From NCBI GenBank assembly GCA_964645765.1, contig CAZYBE010000007.1, positions 1 through 64,000 of the forward strand: 64,000 bases of DNA, given 5' to 3'. The notes beneath the pieces were generated by a model, which was given only the letters and a program-made list of their open reading frames with translations, was not told the DNA's origin and did no database searches. Source of the DNA: CAZGMN01 sp964645765. GTDB lineage: Bacteria; Acidobacteriota; Aminicenantia; Aminicenantales; Aminicenantaceae. Made by a program: the position numbers and the translations under genes. Positions 41,742 to 51,506 of this stretch are shown piece after piece (the stretch's first letter is position 1; the number at the start of each line of letters is the position of its first letter).

Positions 41742-44700
41742 ATGAGTAAAAAAACAAAAACTTTTATGCTGTCCATTCCTTTAATTATAATTCTCTTCAT
41801 CGCTATCTGCGTCTTCAGCCCGAGATTCTGGGCTCAAGAGACGTGCACTGAATACACCTCCACCTTCACCGAGGATTTTCACAACGACGCCTACAAGGAC
41901 AAAACATACTCCTCTGTATCCTTCTGGCCGCCCGGACCAGTGACTCTTGGCTGGCTTGGCGGACAATTAGCAATCTCCCAGCCGGCGGGGATGGGAGCCA
42001 AGATTCTGGTCTGTGATAGCGGTGACTTTACCGGCGACGGCTTGCCTGATTTAATAGGCTATGATATCAGCTTGCATACCGAATTGGACAAAACGAAAGG
42101 AAGATTAGTCCTTGTCAGGAATAAATTTGTGGATGCTAATAAAGATGGAGCCGACGATGATGGAGTCATTTTTCAAATCGATACAACAAAAATTTTCGAC
42201 ACGAATATAACAGGCGAGGTCGCTTCCATTACTGTCGGAGATTATAACGGCGACGGACTTCTCGATTTTTTCTTTTGCATCAACAATCGAGACGATGCCG
42301 TTTTTAGTAGTACTTTTCGTGCTGTCATGTATATTAATTACGGGTCGGCTACTGACCCGAAATTCAAAGTGTACACCCAATCCCCCAACCTTAATTTCAC
42401 AACGAAGTTCAAGAATGCCTTTATCTATATCCGCTGGTTGGGTGACCATATGTCTTCTGTGGACATCGACAAGGACGGAGATAAAGACATCCTCTTTGTC
42501 AGCCAGGATAAAATCTTTGTGGTCAGAAACCCGGGTAAAAGTAATTGGAGCCTCAACAATTTTACAATCTCTGAGCTCAGTTATAACCAGCGTCCGGGCT
42601 TTCCCACCGGCGCACTCATGGGCGGTTCGGCCATCGAAGCCGCTGACTTCGACCGTGACGGAAACCTGGACGTCGTGGTCGGCTCAGTCGAGTGGGTTGA
42701 CCATCTTGTTTATTATTCGAATGACGGCACAGGAAACTTTACCCGCTATGTCATTCCCATTACCGACAGCAGCTGTATCGGCACGACCGGCATTACTGCT
42801 GGAGACTTCAATAACGACGGCCTAATGGACCTCATGTGCTCGAACGACCAATGGCGCACTCTCAATCTGGCCAGGCTTTACATGTACAAGAATAAAGGGA
42901 ATATTGGAGGAGGCGGCATTCCTGTCAATTTCGAGTTTAAGTGCTGGAACGACTGTAACCCGATCAATCCCCCCATATACGATGATGACGTTATCGTTGC
43001 CGTTGATGTTGACAGTGACGGTGATATGGACATAATCACCGCAGATGCCAACGACTCTGGCAACTATTTCATGTTCACCAACGGATTATCTAACGTTTAC
43101 ACCCTGTTTGGCGAAGCCCGCTCGACCAACATCAGGGCCGGACTGGATGAGAATCTCTATGCCGTGACCAAGGCCAAGATTAAAAACCTTCGCCAGGGAA
43201 TCAAGGGGGGGTCTAGTTCCGGGCTTAAGATCACCTTCTACCTGTCGAATAACGGCTTGGATTGGGAGCTTTTCGCCACTTACGAAGGCTCTAATATCCA
43301 TGATTACTCAGACCTTCCCGTCCACAAATTCGAGCACTTCGGCTCGAAGCTTTTCTGGAAGGCGGTGATGAGCGCTCCCGAAGACCCGATGTCAGACTTC
43401 GACAGTGCTTCCTATGATTCCCCTTGCATTTCCTCGATTGAGTTTGAGTGTATTCATGTCGAGCGGAAAGAGTATTCTCGGACATCAGCGGCGGCAACAT
43501 ATGTCGATTATAGAGGAAGCACCAGGAACTGTGTCATCGGCAGCTCATTCTACTACCCTGGCTGGCAGGGTCATTTAAGGGCCTACGATGTCTCCGCGAT
43601 GACTCCTGAGAATTCGCCGTATTCTGTGCTGCGGACGGTCACCCAGTCAAACTTCTCTTCTCCGACAGGGAGAGAGATCCTGGTCGAGGGAGTTGAGATT
43701 CTATGGGATGCCGGGCAGCTTTTGAATCTCCGCTCGGCTGACGATAGAAAAATCTACACCGCTATTCCTTCAGGGGAAAGATTGACGAGAGTCGATTTCA
43801 CTGAGAGCTATGTCGATACTTTAGGGCCGATCATAAAGGATGTGAACAACGATAATGCGGCGCTGATCAACTTTGTCCGGGGCGCAGGCCGCAACTGGAA
43901 GTTGGGGGACAGCAACCACTCCACTCCGGTGGTCGTCGGCCCTCCGGAAGAGAATGCTTCGATGATGGGGAGCGGATACCAGAAGTTCAAGGATGACTTG
44001 AAGGAGCGGCACAAAGTCCTTTACCTCGGCGCCAACGACGGAATGCTTCACTGCTTTGATATCGTCACTGGTGAAGAATTGTGGGCCTTCATACCCTACA
44101 ACCTGCTGCCCAAATTGAGGAACATGTGCGACATTATTCCCGATACTGGAGAGAGAACGTACATCAGGGATACTTATGTCGACGGCAGCCCGACTGCTGC
44201 CGATGTTTATGTCGACGCCACTGGAGACGGTATAAAAGAATGGATTACTATTCTTGTCTGCGGTCAAGCTCAGGGTAAAGGAAGCACACTTGGCGGTGGA
44301 TTGAACTATTATTTTGCTCTTGATGTCACCGACCCCAATATCCCCAAGCCTCTCTGGGAGTTTAAAGATAGCGCGATGGGTGAGACCTGGTCAGTTCCAG
44401 AGATCGGCAAAGTCCTCAAGGGAGGCAACATCACCTGGGCGGGCTTTGTCGGCTCAGGCTACGATAACGACAGCGACCATGTTGTCGGCAATCGATTCTA
44501 TGTTGTTGACCTGGAGACCGGCAGCTCCTTCTGGAGTTTTACCGATTCTGGAGTCGATACCAGGACAAAACACGGCTTCACCTGGGATATTCAGAATGCC
44601 TTTGTGAGCTCTCCCTCCATAATGGACGTTGACCAGGATGGCCGTGTCGACCGCGTCTATTTTGCCGACCTTGACGGCCGAGTCTGGAGAGCAAATGTGA

Positions 44701-45359
44701 GCGCAGATTTTCAAAACGAAAGCTCCTGGTCGGCAACAAAAATCTATGAAGATGCAAAGAATTTCCCGATTTCGAGCAAGCCTGCGGCCTTGATGAAATC
44801 CGGCGGATATCCCAGGATTTATTTCGGGACAGGCGGGGATGATACGGCTCCGAGCGATGTCAAATATTCCTTTGTCGCCCTTATCGATAAGGCGACTCCT
44901 GAAGTGGAGTGGTATCTCGGCGACCCGCTGCTCCTCAATCTTCCTGTCAGCAAACGTTCGGGCGTTTTAGACGCTGGCGAGAAAGTGTGGGGTGACCCGG
45001 TTATAGCCAATTCCGTCTGCTATTTCAACACCTTGAAAGGAAACATAGAGAGCGTGGACCCCTGCGAAAACATCATCGGAGTCGGGAAACTTTACGCCAG
45101 GTATGTCGAGTCAATCGCAGGAGCGATTTTCGGAGCAACCGCTCTCAAAATTGAAACAGGGCCTACTGAGTCTCTTCAGCTTGAGATCAAAACCAGGGCT
45201 GCTGTGACTCTGGGTGAAAGGCAGACAACAGGGAGCGGGGTCAGGAAGAGGGCAGTCTACATTCAAGAATACAATTCGACCATCCAGAAGATGGAGCAGG
45301 CGGTCCTTTCTTCATTGAAAATCAGGTCGTGGAGAGAGATTTTCAGGATTATGAAATAA
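41742..45359 (+). CDS. PilY1-like pilus-tip adhesin, copy 1
   Basis: The 1205-aa secreted protein has signal peptide 1-32. The N-terminal half carries repeated calcium-binding FG-GAP-like units (DGNLDVVVGS, DVDSDGDMDIITADAND). The C-terminal half is the PilY1 beta-propeller, with LGANDGMLHCFDIVTGEELW, AFIPYNLLPKL and a final Ca loop DVDQDGRVDRVYFADLDGRVW. PilY1 proteins act at the pilus tip in adhesion, mechanosensing and control of retraction. The gene lies 22 bases after the PilX-like gene, and its close paralog follows at once. Confidence 0.88.
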   Translation: MSKKTKTFMLSIPLIIILFIAICVFSPRFWAQETCTEYTSTFTEDFHNDAYKDKTYSSVSFWPPGPVTLGWLGGQLAISQPAGMGAKILVCDSGDFTGDGLPDLIGYDISLHTELDKTKGRLVLVRNKFVDANKDGADDDGVIFQIDTTKIFDTNITGEVASITVGDYNGDGLLDFFFCINNRDDAVFSSTFRAVMYINYGSATDPKFKVYTQSPNLNFTTKFKNAFIYIRWLGDHMSSVDIDKDGDKDILFVSQDKIFVVRNPGKSNWSLNNFTISELSYNQRPGFPTGALMGGSAIEAADFDRDGNLDVVVGSVEWVDHLVYYSNDGTGNFTRYVIPITDSSCIGTTGITAGDFNNDGLMDLMCSNDQWRTLNLARLYMYKNKGNIGGGGIPVNFEFKCWNDCNPINPPIYDDDVIVAVDVDSDGDMDIITADANDSGNYFMFTNGLSNVYTLFGEARSTNIRAGLDENLYAVTKAKIKNLRQGIKGGSSSGLKITFYLSNNGLDWELFATYEGSNIHDYSDLPVHKFEHFGSKLFWKAVMSAPEDPMSDFDSASYDSPCISSIEFECIHVERKEYSRTSAAATYVDYRGSTRNCVIGSSFYYPGWQGHLRAYDVSAMTPENSPYSVLRTVTQSNFSSPTGREILVEGVEILWDAGQLLNLRSADDRKIYTAIPSGERLTRVDFTESYVDTLGPIIKDVNNDNAALINFVRGAGRNWKLGDSNHSTPVVVGPPEENASMMGSGYQKFKDDLKERHKVLYLGANDGMLHCFDIVTGEELWAFIPYNLLPKLRNMCDIIPDTGERTYIRDTYVDGSPTAADVYVDATGDGIKEWITILVCGQAQGKGSTLGGGLNYYFALDVTDPNIPKPLWEFKDSAMGETWSVPEIGKVLKGGNITWAGFVGSGYDNDSDHVVGNRFYVVDLETGSSFWSFTDSGVDTRTKHGFTWDIQNAFVSSPSIMDVDQDGRVDRVYFADLDGRVWRANVSADFQNESSWSATKIYEDAKNFPISSKPAALMKSGGYPRIYFGTGGDDTAPSDVKYSFVALIDKATPEVEWYLGDPLLLNLPVSKRSGVLDAGEKVWGDPVIANSVCYFNTLKGNIESVDPCENIIGVGKLYARYVESIAGAIFGATALKIETGPTESLQLEIKTRAAVTLGERQTTGSGVRKRAVYIQEYNSTIQKMEQAVLSSLKIRSWREIFRIMK

Positions 45360-45486
45360 GAATGTCTTCTTCGTTGCCCATTCTAGGCCGTTTTTTTTGC
45401 CAAAGCAAAGAGTCGTCAAAAATCAAGATTAAAAGTCTGGGTTGTGCTTGAACGAGGGATGCGAGTTATAGTAAAAGAGGTAAAAA
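45360..45486 (+). other. spacer containing a duplicated pilX 3' tail
   Basis: The last 65 bases (from about 45430) align with the end of the PilX-like gene and its junction with copy 1 (gttgtgcttgaacgaggg versus gttgtccttgaatcaggg, then gttatag...gaggt). The duplication breakpoint therefore lies inside pilX. The first half is unrelated and has no gene. Confidence 0.65.
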
Positions 45487-48400
45487 ATGAGTAAAAAAAC
45501 AAAAAATTTTATCCTGTCTATTCCTTTAATTATAATCCTCTTCATCGCTATCTCCGTCTTCGGCCCGAGATTCTGGGCTCAAGAGATGTGCACCGAATTC
45601 ACGTCCCTCTTTACCGAGAATTTTCACAGCGAGGACTATAAGGACAAAACATACTCTTCTGTATCCTTCTGGCCGCCCGGGCCAGTGACTCTCAGCTGGC
45701 TTGGCGGACAATTAAACATCTCCCAGCCGGTCGGGATGGGAGCTATGATTTATGTCTGCGATAAGGGTGACTTTGACAGCGACGGCTTGCCTGATTTGAT
45801 AGGTTATGATATCAGCGCAGGCTACGCGAATGGACAATTGGTCCTTGTCAGGAATAAGTTTGTGGATGCTAACCATGACGGAATCGACGATGACGGAATC
45901 ATTTTTCAAGTCGATACCTCAAAAATTTTCGAGCAGAATATAGCAGGCCAGGTCCCTTCCATTACTGTCGGAGATTATAACGGCGACGGGCTTCTCGATT
46001 TTTTCTTCTGCGTCAACAATCAAGACGTGGCAATATACGATCAATTTCGCGCCCACATGTATATTAATACTGGAACAGCGACTAACCCGAATTTCAACAC
46101 CTACACCTCAGCCCCCAACCTCGACTTCACATCAAAGTTCCAGAGCAAGCCTATTTATATCCGCTGGGCAGGTGACCATATGTGCTCTGTGGACATCGAT
46201 AAGGACGGGGATACAGACATTCTCTTTATGGGCCAGAATAAGATTTGGCTGGTAAGAAACCCGGGTCCGGGTAATTTCAGTCTTGCCAATTTTACAATCG
46301 CTGAAGTGAGCTATAACACGCGTCCGGGCTTTCCCACCTACTCATACATGGGCGGTTCGGCCATCGATGCTGCTGACTTCGACCGTGACGGAGACCTGGA
46401 CATCGTTGTCGGCTCAGTCGAGTGGGTCGACCACCTTGTTTATTATTCGAACGACGGCACGGGAAACTTCACCCGCTATGATATTCCCATTTCCAACAGC
46501 AGCTGTATCGGCACCACTGCCATTTCTTCTGGAGACTTCGATAACGATGGCCGAATGGACCTCATGTGCTCAAACGACAGCCACCGCACTGGGAATCTGG
46601 CCAAGATTTATATGTTCAAGAATAAAGGAAATAATGAAGGAGGCGGCATTCCTGTCAATTTCGAGTTTAAGTGCTTAAACGACTGCAACCCGATCAACCC
46701 CCCAGAAAACGATGATGACGTTCTCGTTGCCATTGATTACGACCAAGACGGCGATATGGATGTCATCACCGCTGATGCTAACGATTCAGGCGACTATTTC
46801 ATGCTCACCAACGGGTTAGCCGACGTTTACACCCTCTATGGCGAAGCCTGCTCAACCAACGTCCTGACTGGAATGGACGAGAGTCTCTATGCCGTGACCA
46901 AGGTCGGGATTAAAACCCTTCAGCAGGGAATAAGGGGAGGGACCAGTTACGGGCTTACAATCACCTACTACCTGTCGAATAACGGGATAGATTGGGAGCT
47001 TTTCGCCACTTACGAGGGCTCTAATATCCATGACTACTCCAACCTTCCCCCCCACACCTTCGAGCACTATGGCTCGAAGCTTTTCTGGAAGGCGGTGATG
47101 AACGCCCCTGAAGACCAGATGTCAGACTTCACCAGTGCTTCCTATGACACTCCTTACATTTCCTCGATTCAGTTTGAATGCTTTCATGTTGAGCGGAAAG
47201 AGTATTCTCGGACGTCAGCGGCGGCAACATTTGTCAGTCATGAAGGCAGCCTCAGGACCTACATCATCGGCAGCTCATTCTACTATCCGGGCTGGCAGGG
47301 CCATTTAAGGGCCTATGATATGTCCGCGATGACTCCTGAGAATTCGCCGTATTCTGTGCTGCGGACCATCACCCAGTCAAACTTCTCCTCTCCGACAGGG
47401 AGGAACATCCTGGTCGAAGGAGTCGAGATCGTGTGGGATGCCGGGCAGCTTTTGAGTCTCCGCTCGGCTGACGACAGAAAAATCTACACCGCTATTCCTT
47501 CAGAGACAAGATTGATAAGAGTCGATTTCACCGCGAGCAATGCCGAAACTTTAGGGCCGATAATAAAGGATGTGAACAACGATAATGCTGCGCTGATCAA
47601 CTTTGTCCGGGGCGCAGGCCGCGACTGGAAGTTGGGGGACAGCAACCACTCCACTCCGGTGGTCGTCGGCCCTCCGGAAGAGAATGCTTCGATGATGGGG
47701 AGCGGATACCAGAAGTTCAAGGATGACTTGAAGGAGCGGCACAAAGTCCTTTACCTCGGCGCCAACGACGGAATGCTTCACTGCTTTGATATCGTCACTG
47801 GTGAAGAATTGTGGGCCTTCATACCCTACAACCTGCTGCCCAAATTGAGGAACATGTGCAACATTGATCCCGATACCGGAGAGAGGACTTACACCAGGGA
47901 TACCTATGTCGACGGCAGCCCGACTGCTGCCGATGTTTATATCGACGCCAATGGAGACGGTATAAAAGAATGGATTACTATTCTTGTCTGCGGTCAAGCG
48001 CAGGGTAAAGGAAGCACACTTGGCGGCGGATTGAACTATTATTTTGCTCTTGATGTCACCGACCCCAATAGCCCCCAGCCTCTCTGGGAGTTTACAGATA
48101 GCGCAATGGGAGAGACCTGGTCGGTGCCGGCTATTGGAAAAATCGTTAAAAACGGCAGTGAGGCCTGGGTAGGCTTTATCGGCTCGGGCTATGACAATGA
48201 TCCCGACAATGTTGCCGGCAATCGATTCTATGCTGTTGACCTTGAGACTGGCAGCTCCTTCTGGAGTTTTACCGATTCTGGGGTCGATACCAGGACAGAA
48301 CACGGCTTCACCTGGGATATTCAGAACGCCTTTGTGGGTTCTCCTTCCACAATTGATATTGACCAGGACGGCCGTGTCGACCGGGTCTATTTTGTCGACC

Positions 48401-49089
48401 TTGACGGCCGAGTCTGGAGAGCGTATGTGAGTCTGAATTTTCAAGATGAAAGCTCCTGGCCGGTGACAAAAATCTATGAGGATGCAAAGAATTTCCCTAT
48501 CTTGAGCAAGCCTGCGGTCTGGATGAAATCCGGCGGATATCCCAGGATATACTTCGGGACAGGAGGAGATGAGAGGGCTCCGGCCGATGTCAAATATTCC
48601 TTTGTCTCCCTTATCGATAAGCCGACTCCTGAAGTGGAGTGGTATCTCGGCGACCCAGCAGTCCTTGACCTTCCTGTCAACAAAGATCTTGGCGATTTGG
48701 AGGTTGGGGAGAAAGTGTGGGTTGACCCGGTCATAGCCAATTACATCTGCTATTTCAACACCTTGAAAGGAAATATAGAGAGCGTAGACCCCTGCGAAAA
48801 TATCATCGGAATCGGGAGGCTTTATGCCAGGTATGTCGAGTCAGTCGCAGGAGCGATTTTCGGAGCAACGGCCCTGAGAACTGAAACTGGAGCTGTGGAG
48901 TCTCTTCAGCTTGAGATCAAGACCAGGGGCGCTGGGACTCTGGCTGAAAGACAGACAACAGGCACCAGCGGCAGGAAGAGGGCGGTCTATATTCAGGAAT
49001 ACAATTCGACCATCCAGAAGATGGAGCAGACTGTTCTTGCGACTCTGAAAATAAAGTCCTGGAGAGAGATTTTCAGGATTATGAAATAA
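45487..49089 (+). CDS. PilY1-like pilus-tip adhesin, copy 2
   Basis: The 1200-aa tandem paralog of the preceding gene is collinear throughout. It has the same signal peptide, FG-GAP-like repeats (DRDGDLDIVVGS) and PilY1 propeller. Divergence is spread over the N-terminal repeats and the last 300 residues, while the segment equivalent to 43821-44340 is almost identical, indicating recent gene conversion. Having two tip adhesins could allow alternative ligand binding; this is inference. Confidence 0.88.
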   Translation: MSKKTKNFILSIPLIIILFIAISVFGPRFWAQEMCTEFTSLFTENFHSEDYKDKTYSSVSFWPPGPVTLSWLGGQLNISQPVGMGAMIYVCDKGDFDSDGLPDLIGYDISAGYANGQLVLVRNKFVDANHDGIDDDGIIFQVDTSKIFEQNIAGQVPSITVGDYNGDGLLDFFFCVNNQDVAIYDQFRAHMYINTGTATNPNFNTYTSAPNLDFTSKFQSKPIYIRWAGDHMCSVDIDKDGDTDILFMGQNKIWLVRNPGPGNFSLANFTIAEVSYNTRPGFPTYSYMGGSAIDAADFDRDGDLDIVVGSVEWVDHLVYYSNDGTGNFTRYDIPISNSSCIGTTAISSGDFDNDGRMDLMCSNDSHRTGNLAKIYMFKNKGNNEGGGIPVNFEFKCLNDCNPINPPENDDDVLVAIDYDQDGDMDVITADANDSGDYFMLTNGLADVYTLYGEACSTNVLTGMDESLYAVTKVGIKTLQQGIRGGTSYGLTITYYLSNNGIDWELFATYEGSNIHDYSNLPPHTFEHYGSKLFWKAVMNAPEDQMSDFTSASYDTPYISSIQFECFHVERKEYSRTSAAATFVSHEGSLRTYIIGSSFYYPGWQGHLRAYDMSAMTPENSPYSVLRTITQSNFSSPTGRNILVEGVEIVWDAGQLLSLRSADDRKIYTAIPSETRLIRVDFTASNAETLGPIIKDVNNDNAALINFVRGAGRDWKLGDSNHSTPVVVGPPEENASMMGSGYQKFKDDLKERHKVLYLGANDGMLHCFDIVTGEELWAFIPYNLLPKLRNMCNIDPDTGERTYTRDTYVDGSPTAADVYIDANGDGIKEWITILVCGQAQGKGSTLGGGLNYYFALDVTDPNSPQPLWEFTDSAMGETWSVPAIGKIVKNGSEAWVGFIGSGYDNDPDNVAGNRFYAVDLETGSSFWSFTDSGVDTRTEHGFTWDIQNAFVGSPSTIDIDQDGRVDRVYFVDLDGRVWRAYVSLNFQDESSWPVTKIYEDAKNFPILSKPAVWMKSGGYPRIYFGTGGDERAPADVKYSFVSLIDKPTPEVEWYLGDPAVLDLPVNKDLGDLEVGEKVWVDPVIANYICYFNTLKGNIESVDPCENIIGIGRLYARYVESVAGAIFGATALRTETGAVESLQLEIKTRGAGTLAERQTTGTSGRKRAVYIQEYNSTIQKMEQTVLATLKIKSWREIFRIMK

Positions 49090-49105
49090 GAACAAAGAAA
49101 AGCCA

Positions 49106-49882
49106 TCAGTAAGTCAGCCCCCGGAACAGTCCGAGATAAGCCGTGATCAGCTCTTTTCCCCAGACAAGGGAGACAAAAGCCGAGGGCGCTAAAAAGGTTC
49201 CGAAGGGAAGAGAGTACTGGAAGCTTTTTTTTCTGAAGATGATGAAGAAAACGCCGACTATCGCCCCGGCGAAAGAGGCGATAATCAGGGTTAAAAAAGC
49301 CTGCTTCCAGCCAAGATAAGCGCCTATCATCAGCATCAAAGTCACATCGCCCATTCCCAGACCCTCTTTTTTTCTTAAGAAATAATAGGCGGCGTAGATG
49401 AAAAGCAGGAATCCCGCTCCGGCCACTGCCCCGACCAGAGCTTGAGTCAGATTTAAATCTTTGCGGAAAAAGGAGTAGATGACGGCCAGAACAAGCCCTG
49501 GCAGGGTTATCTCATCGGGCAAAACCTGGTGGCCATAATCGATGAAGGCCAGGACGACGAGTGCGCTGGAGAAGAGGCAGGAGGCAAAGAAGAAGAAACT
49601 CAAGGAATGATGAGCATAGAGGAGAATAAAGCTCGAGGGGGTTAAGAATTCGACCAGCGGATAAGTGAAGGATATTCTTTCCCGGCAATAGCGGCACCTT
49701 CCTCGCAGGACCAGGAAAGAGATAAGGGGAATGTTGTCATAGAACTTTATCCTCTGCCTGCAGCGAGGGCAGGAGGATGGAGGCTTGATGATGCTCATTC
49801 CCAGCGGAAGCCTGTAGATCACGACATTGAGGAAACTTCCCCAGGCAAGTCCAAACAGGATGATGAAGACTATCTCTTCCAT
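49106..49882 (-). CDS. prepilin peptidase (PilD/GspO)
   Basis: The 258-aa polytopic protein is an aspartic protease and N-methyltransferase that cleaves after the Gly of type III signals and methylates the new N terminus. GSFLNVVIYRLPLGMS opens the methyltransferase domain, and the two CxxC pairs are present (CPRC, CRYC). The protease Asp residues lie in AFIDYGHQVLPDEITL and GMGDVTLMLMIGAYLGW. It processes the four prepilins encoded on the other strand. It overlaps the TPR gene by 13 bases. Confidence 0.93.
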   Translation of the reverse strand: MEEIVFIILFGLAWGSFLNVVIYRLPLGMSIIKPPSSCPRCRQRIKFYDNIPLISFLVLRGRCRYCRERISFTYPLVEFLTPSSFILLYAHHSLSFFFFASCLFSSALVVLAFIDYGHQVLPDEITLPGLVLAVIYSFFRKDLNLTQALVGAVAGAGFLLFIYAAYYFLRKKEGLGMGDVTLMLMIGAYLGWKQAFLTLIIASFAGAIVGVFFIIFRKKSFQYSLPFGTFLAPSAFVSLVWGKELITAYLGLFRGLTY

Positions 49883-50742
49883 GGAATTGTCGGAGCCTTC
49901 GCTTCCCCGCTCTTCGGGTCATAAAGGTAGTCTTTTCCGTCCAGGTCCTTGGGCAGGGAGCTGAGAAACCCGGCCCTGACCAGTTGGCTCAGGTCCATCG
50001 GGTTTCGCCCAAATTTACCCTTGAATTTTTCCACAGCCTCCTTGATCTTCTGGGTATCGATGGTGGCTTTGGCCCGGTAGAGATGATTGGAGGCAATTTT
50101 CTTGATTCTGTCGTCTGTTGCTGTCTGGTAAATCTCAAGCCAGGCCTGCAAGGCACTTTGGTAGTCCATGGCCTTGTAGAGAGAGTCAGCATAAAGCCGC
50201 CGGACAATGTCCGGAGCGCCTTTGACCTCCATCGCCTTCTTGTAATATTCCTGAGCCAGCTTCTGGTCCTTTTTTACCCTCTGGGCATAATGTCCGCCTG
50301 TGTAAGGGAAAAGCCACTGGTCTGGATTATTCTCCAGGCCCTTGTCCAGAATTTTTAAAGCTAAATTTACGTCCCTGGCCTCGTAGGCGGCGATCAAAGC
50401 TCCGATATCATAGGGGTCAAGATAGTGCGGGTCCAGCTCAGAGATGACGGAAAAGATATGGTCAAGATACTCGAACCTGTTAGGGATGTTGTAATCGCTG
50501 TAATACTGGATGGCCCAGACGTAGATGATGTCTGCCAAGATGGAAGAGTAGCCGAAGGTCACGAACTTGAGGTATTTTCCCGAAGGAATGTAGATGATGG
50601 AAGAGCCGGGGATTTTTTTTCTCAAGATGCTGTCGGTTTCAACCTTCAAGGCCATGAAAATGCCGCAGCTCAGGATGAGGAAGAAGGCCAAGAAAATAGT
50701 GCTGAAATCTTTATCGACTCTTGATTTTTTTCTTGCAGCCAT
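49870..50742 (-). CDS. membrane-anchored TPR protein with prepilin-like C-terminal end
   Basis: The protein is 290 aa from ATG 50742, overlapping the permease stop (TGATG). One N-terminal helix (about 14-34) is followed by a region with YYSDYNIPNRFEYLDHIF. About four TPR-type helical repeats follow (ALKILDKGLENNPDQW, EYYKKAMEV, LYADSLYKAMDYQSALQAWL). The last 45 residues (GRNPMDLSQLVRAGFLSSLP, then DLDGKDYLYD) mimic the C-terminal end of GspG-type pseudopilins. Between an ABC permease and the prepilin peptidase, a role in pilus assembly is plausible but unproven. Confidence 0.65.
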   Translation of the reverse strand: MAARKKSRVDKDFSTIFLAFFLILSCGIFMALKVETDSILRKKIPGSSIIYIPSGKYLKFVTFGYSSILADIIYVWAIQYYSDYNIPNRFEYLDHIFSVISELDPHYLDPYDIGALIAAYEARDVNLALKILDKGLENNPDQWLFPYTGGHYAQRVKKDQKLAQEYYKKAMEVKGAPDIVRRLYADSLYKAMDYQSALQAWLEIYQTATDDRIKKIASNHLYRAKATIDTQKIKEAVEKFKGKFGRNPMDLSQLVRAGFLSSLPKDLDGKDYLYDPKSGEAKAPTIPWKR

Positions 50743-51506
50743 CAAATGAAGTCTCTCTTCCTGAAAACAAGAAGGGCCAAGGTCAGGATAAAGGCGGTGT
50801 AGAAAATGCCGTAGAGGGTGGAGAAGAGGTAAATCTTCGGCGGGATGGGAAGATTTTGCACAATCTCCGTCTTAAAATTGAAATTCTCAAGGTCTGGGAC
50901 AAAATGGTAGAGGAGCTGAGCCAGGGTCTTTCCCACTCCCGGCTTGACCTTTTTGATGAGAGTCTCAAGCCCCCAGGAGAAATGGCCGATGAGATAAAAG
51001 GCGAGGGAGAAAAGGGAACTCAGGATCGGCGTTGAGAAGCAAGAGAAGAGAAGGGCGACAGAGGTGATGAGGCAGAGCTCAAGAAAAATGAAGAGGATGG
51101 CGACGAGCATCTTCCATTCAATCTTGAAGGTGTGGAGAAAGATGACAGCAAGATAGATGAGGCTCATCAGGAGGAGCATGACCAGAAGGGTTAAGACCAG
51201 TCCAAAATATTTTCCCAAGAGAAACTGGTAGCGGTGGATGGGCTTGACCAAAAGGCTGTGAATTGTTTTTTTGTCGATTTCTTTGTAGACCAGCCCCACG
51301 CCCATCAATATGGCCATTAAAGCCCCGAAGAGGGAAAGGGAGGAAAGGCCGACGTCCTTGATGATTTTCACCCGGTCGCCAACTGTGAGCAGGGCTAAGA
51401 TGCGGGAAAAGACAATGCAAACTGCGGCAAAGAAAAGGAGGAGGTAGAGGATGCGGTCACGGATGGCTTCTTTGAAGGTGTTGAGAGCAATCGCCGCTAT
51501 TTTCAT
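50742..51506 (-). CDS. ABC-2 type transporter permease
   Basis: The 254-aa protein has six predicted membrane helices and begins with an amphipathic ALNTFKEAIRDRILYLLLFF, typical of ABC-2 permeases of the CcmB/NatB-like sort. It overlaps the ATPase gene by four bases and the TPR gene by one. The exported substrate is unknown. In Myxococcus an ABC transporter (PilGHI, with a PilI permease) is needed for pilus function, and this context beside pilD is similar. Confidence 0.82.
   Translation of the reverse strand: MKIAAIALNTFKEAIRDRILYLLLFFAAVCIVFSRILALLTVGDRVKIIKDVGLSSLSLFGALMAILMGVGLVYKEIDKKTIHSLLVKPIHRYQFLLGKYFGLVLTLLVMLLLMSLIYLAVIFLHTFKIEWKMLVAILFIFLELCLITSVALLFSCFSTPILSSLFSLAFYLIGHFSWGLETLIKKVKPGVGKTLAQLLYHFVPDLENFNFKTEIVQNLPIPPKIYLFSTLYGIFYTAFILTLALLVFRKRDFI

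Noticed and set aside
47551..48444. 297-aa leftward open frame inside the second PilY1 gene
   Set aside because: It mirrors the codon pattern of the adhesin on the other strand; the matching frame in copy 1 is broken by stops.
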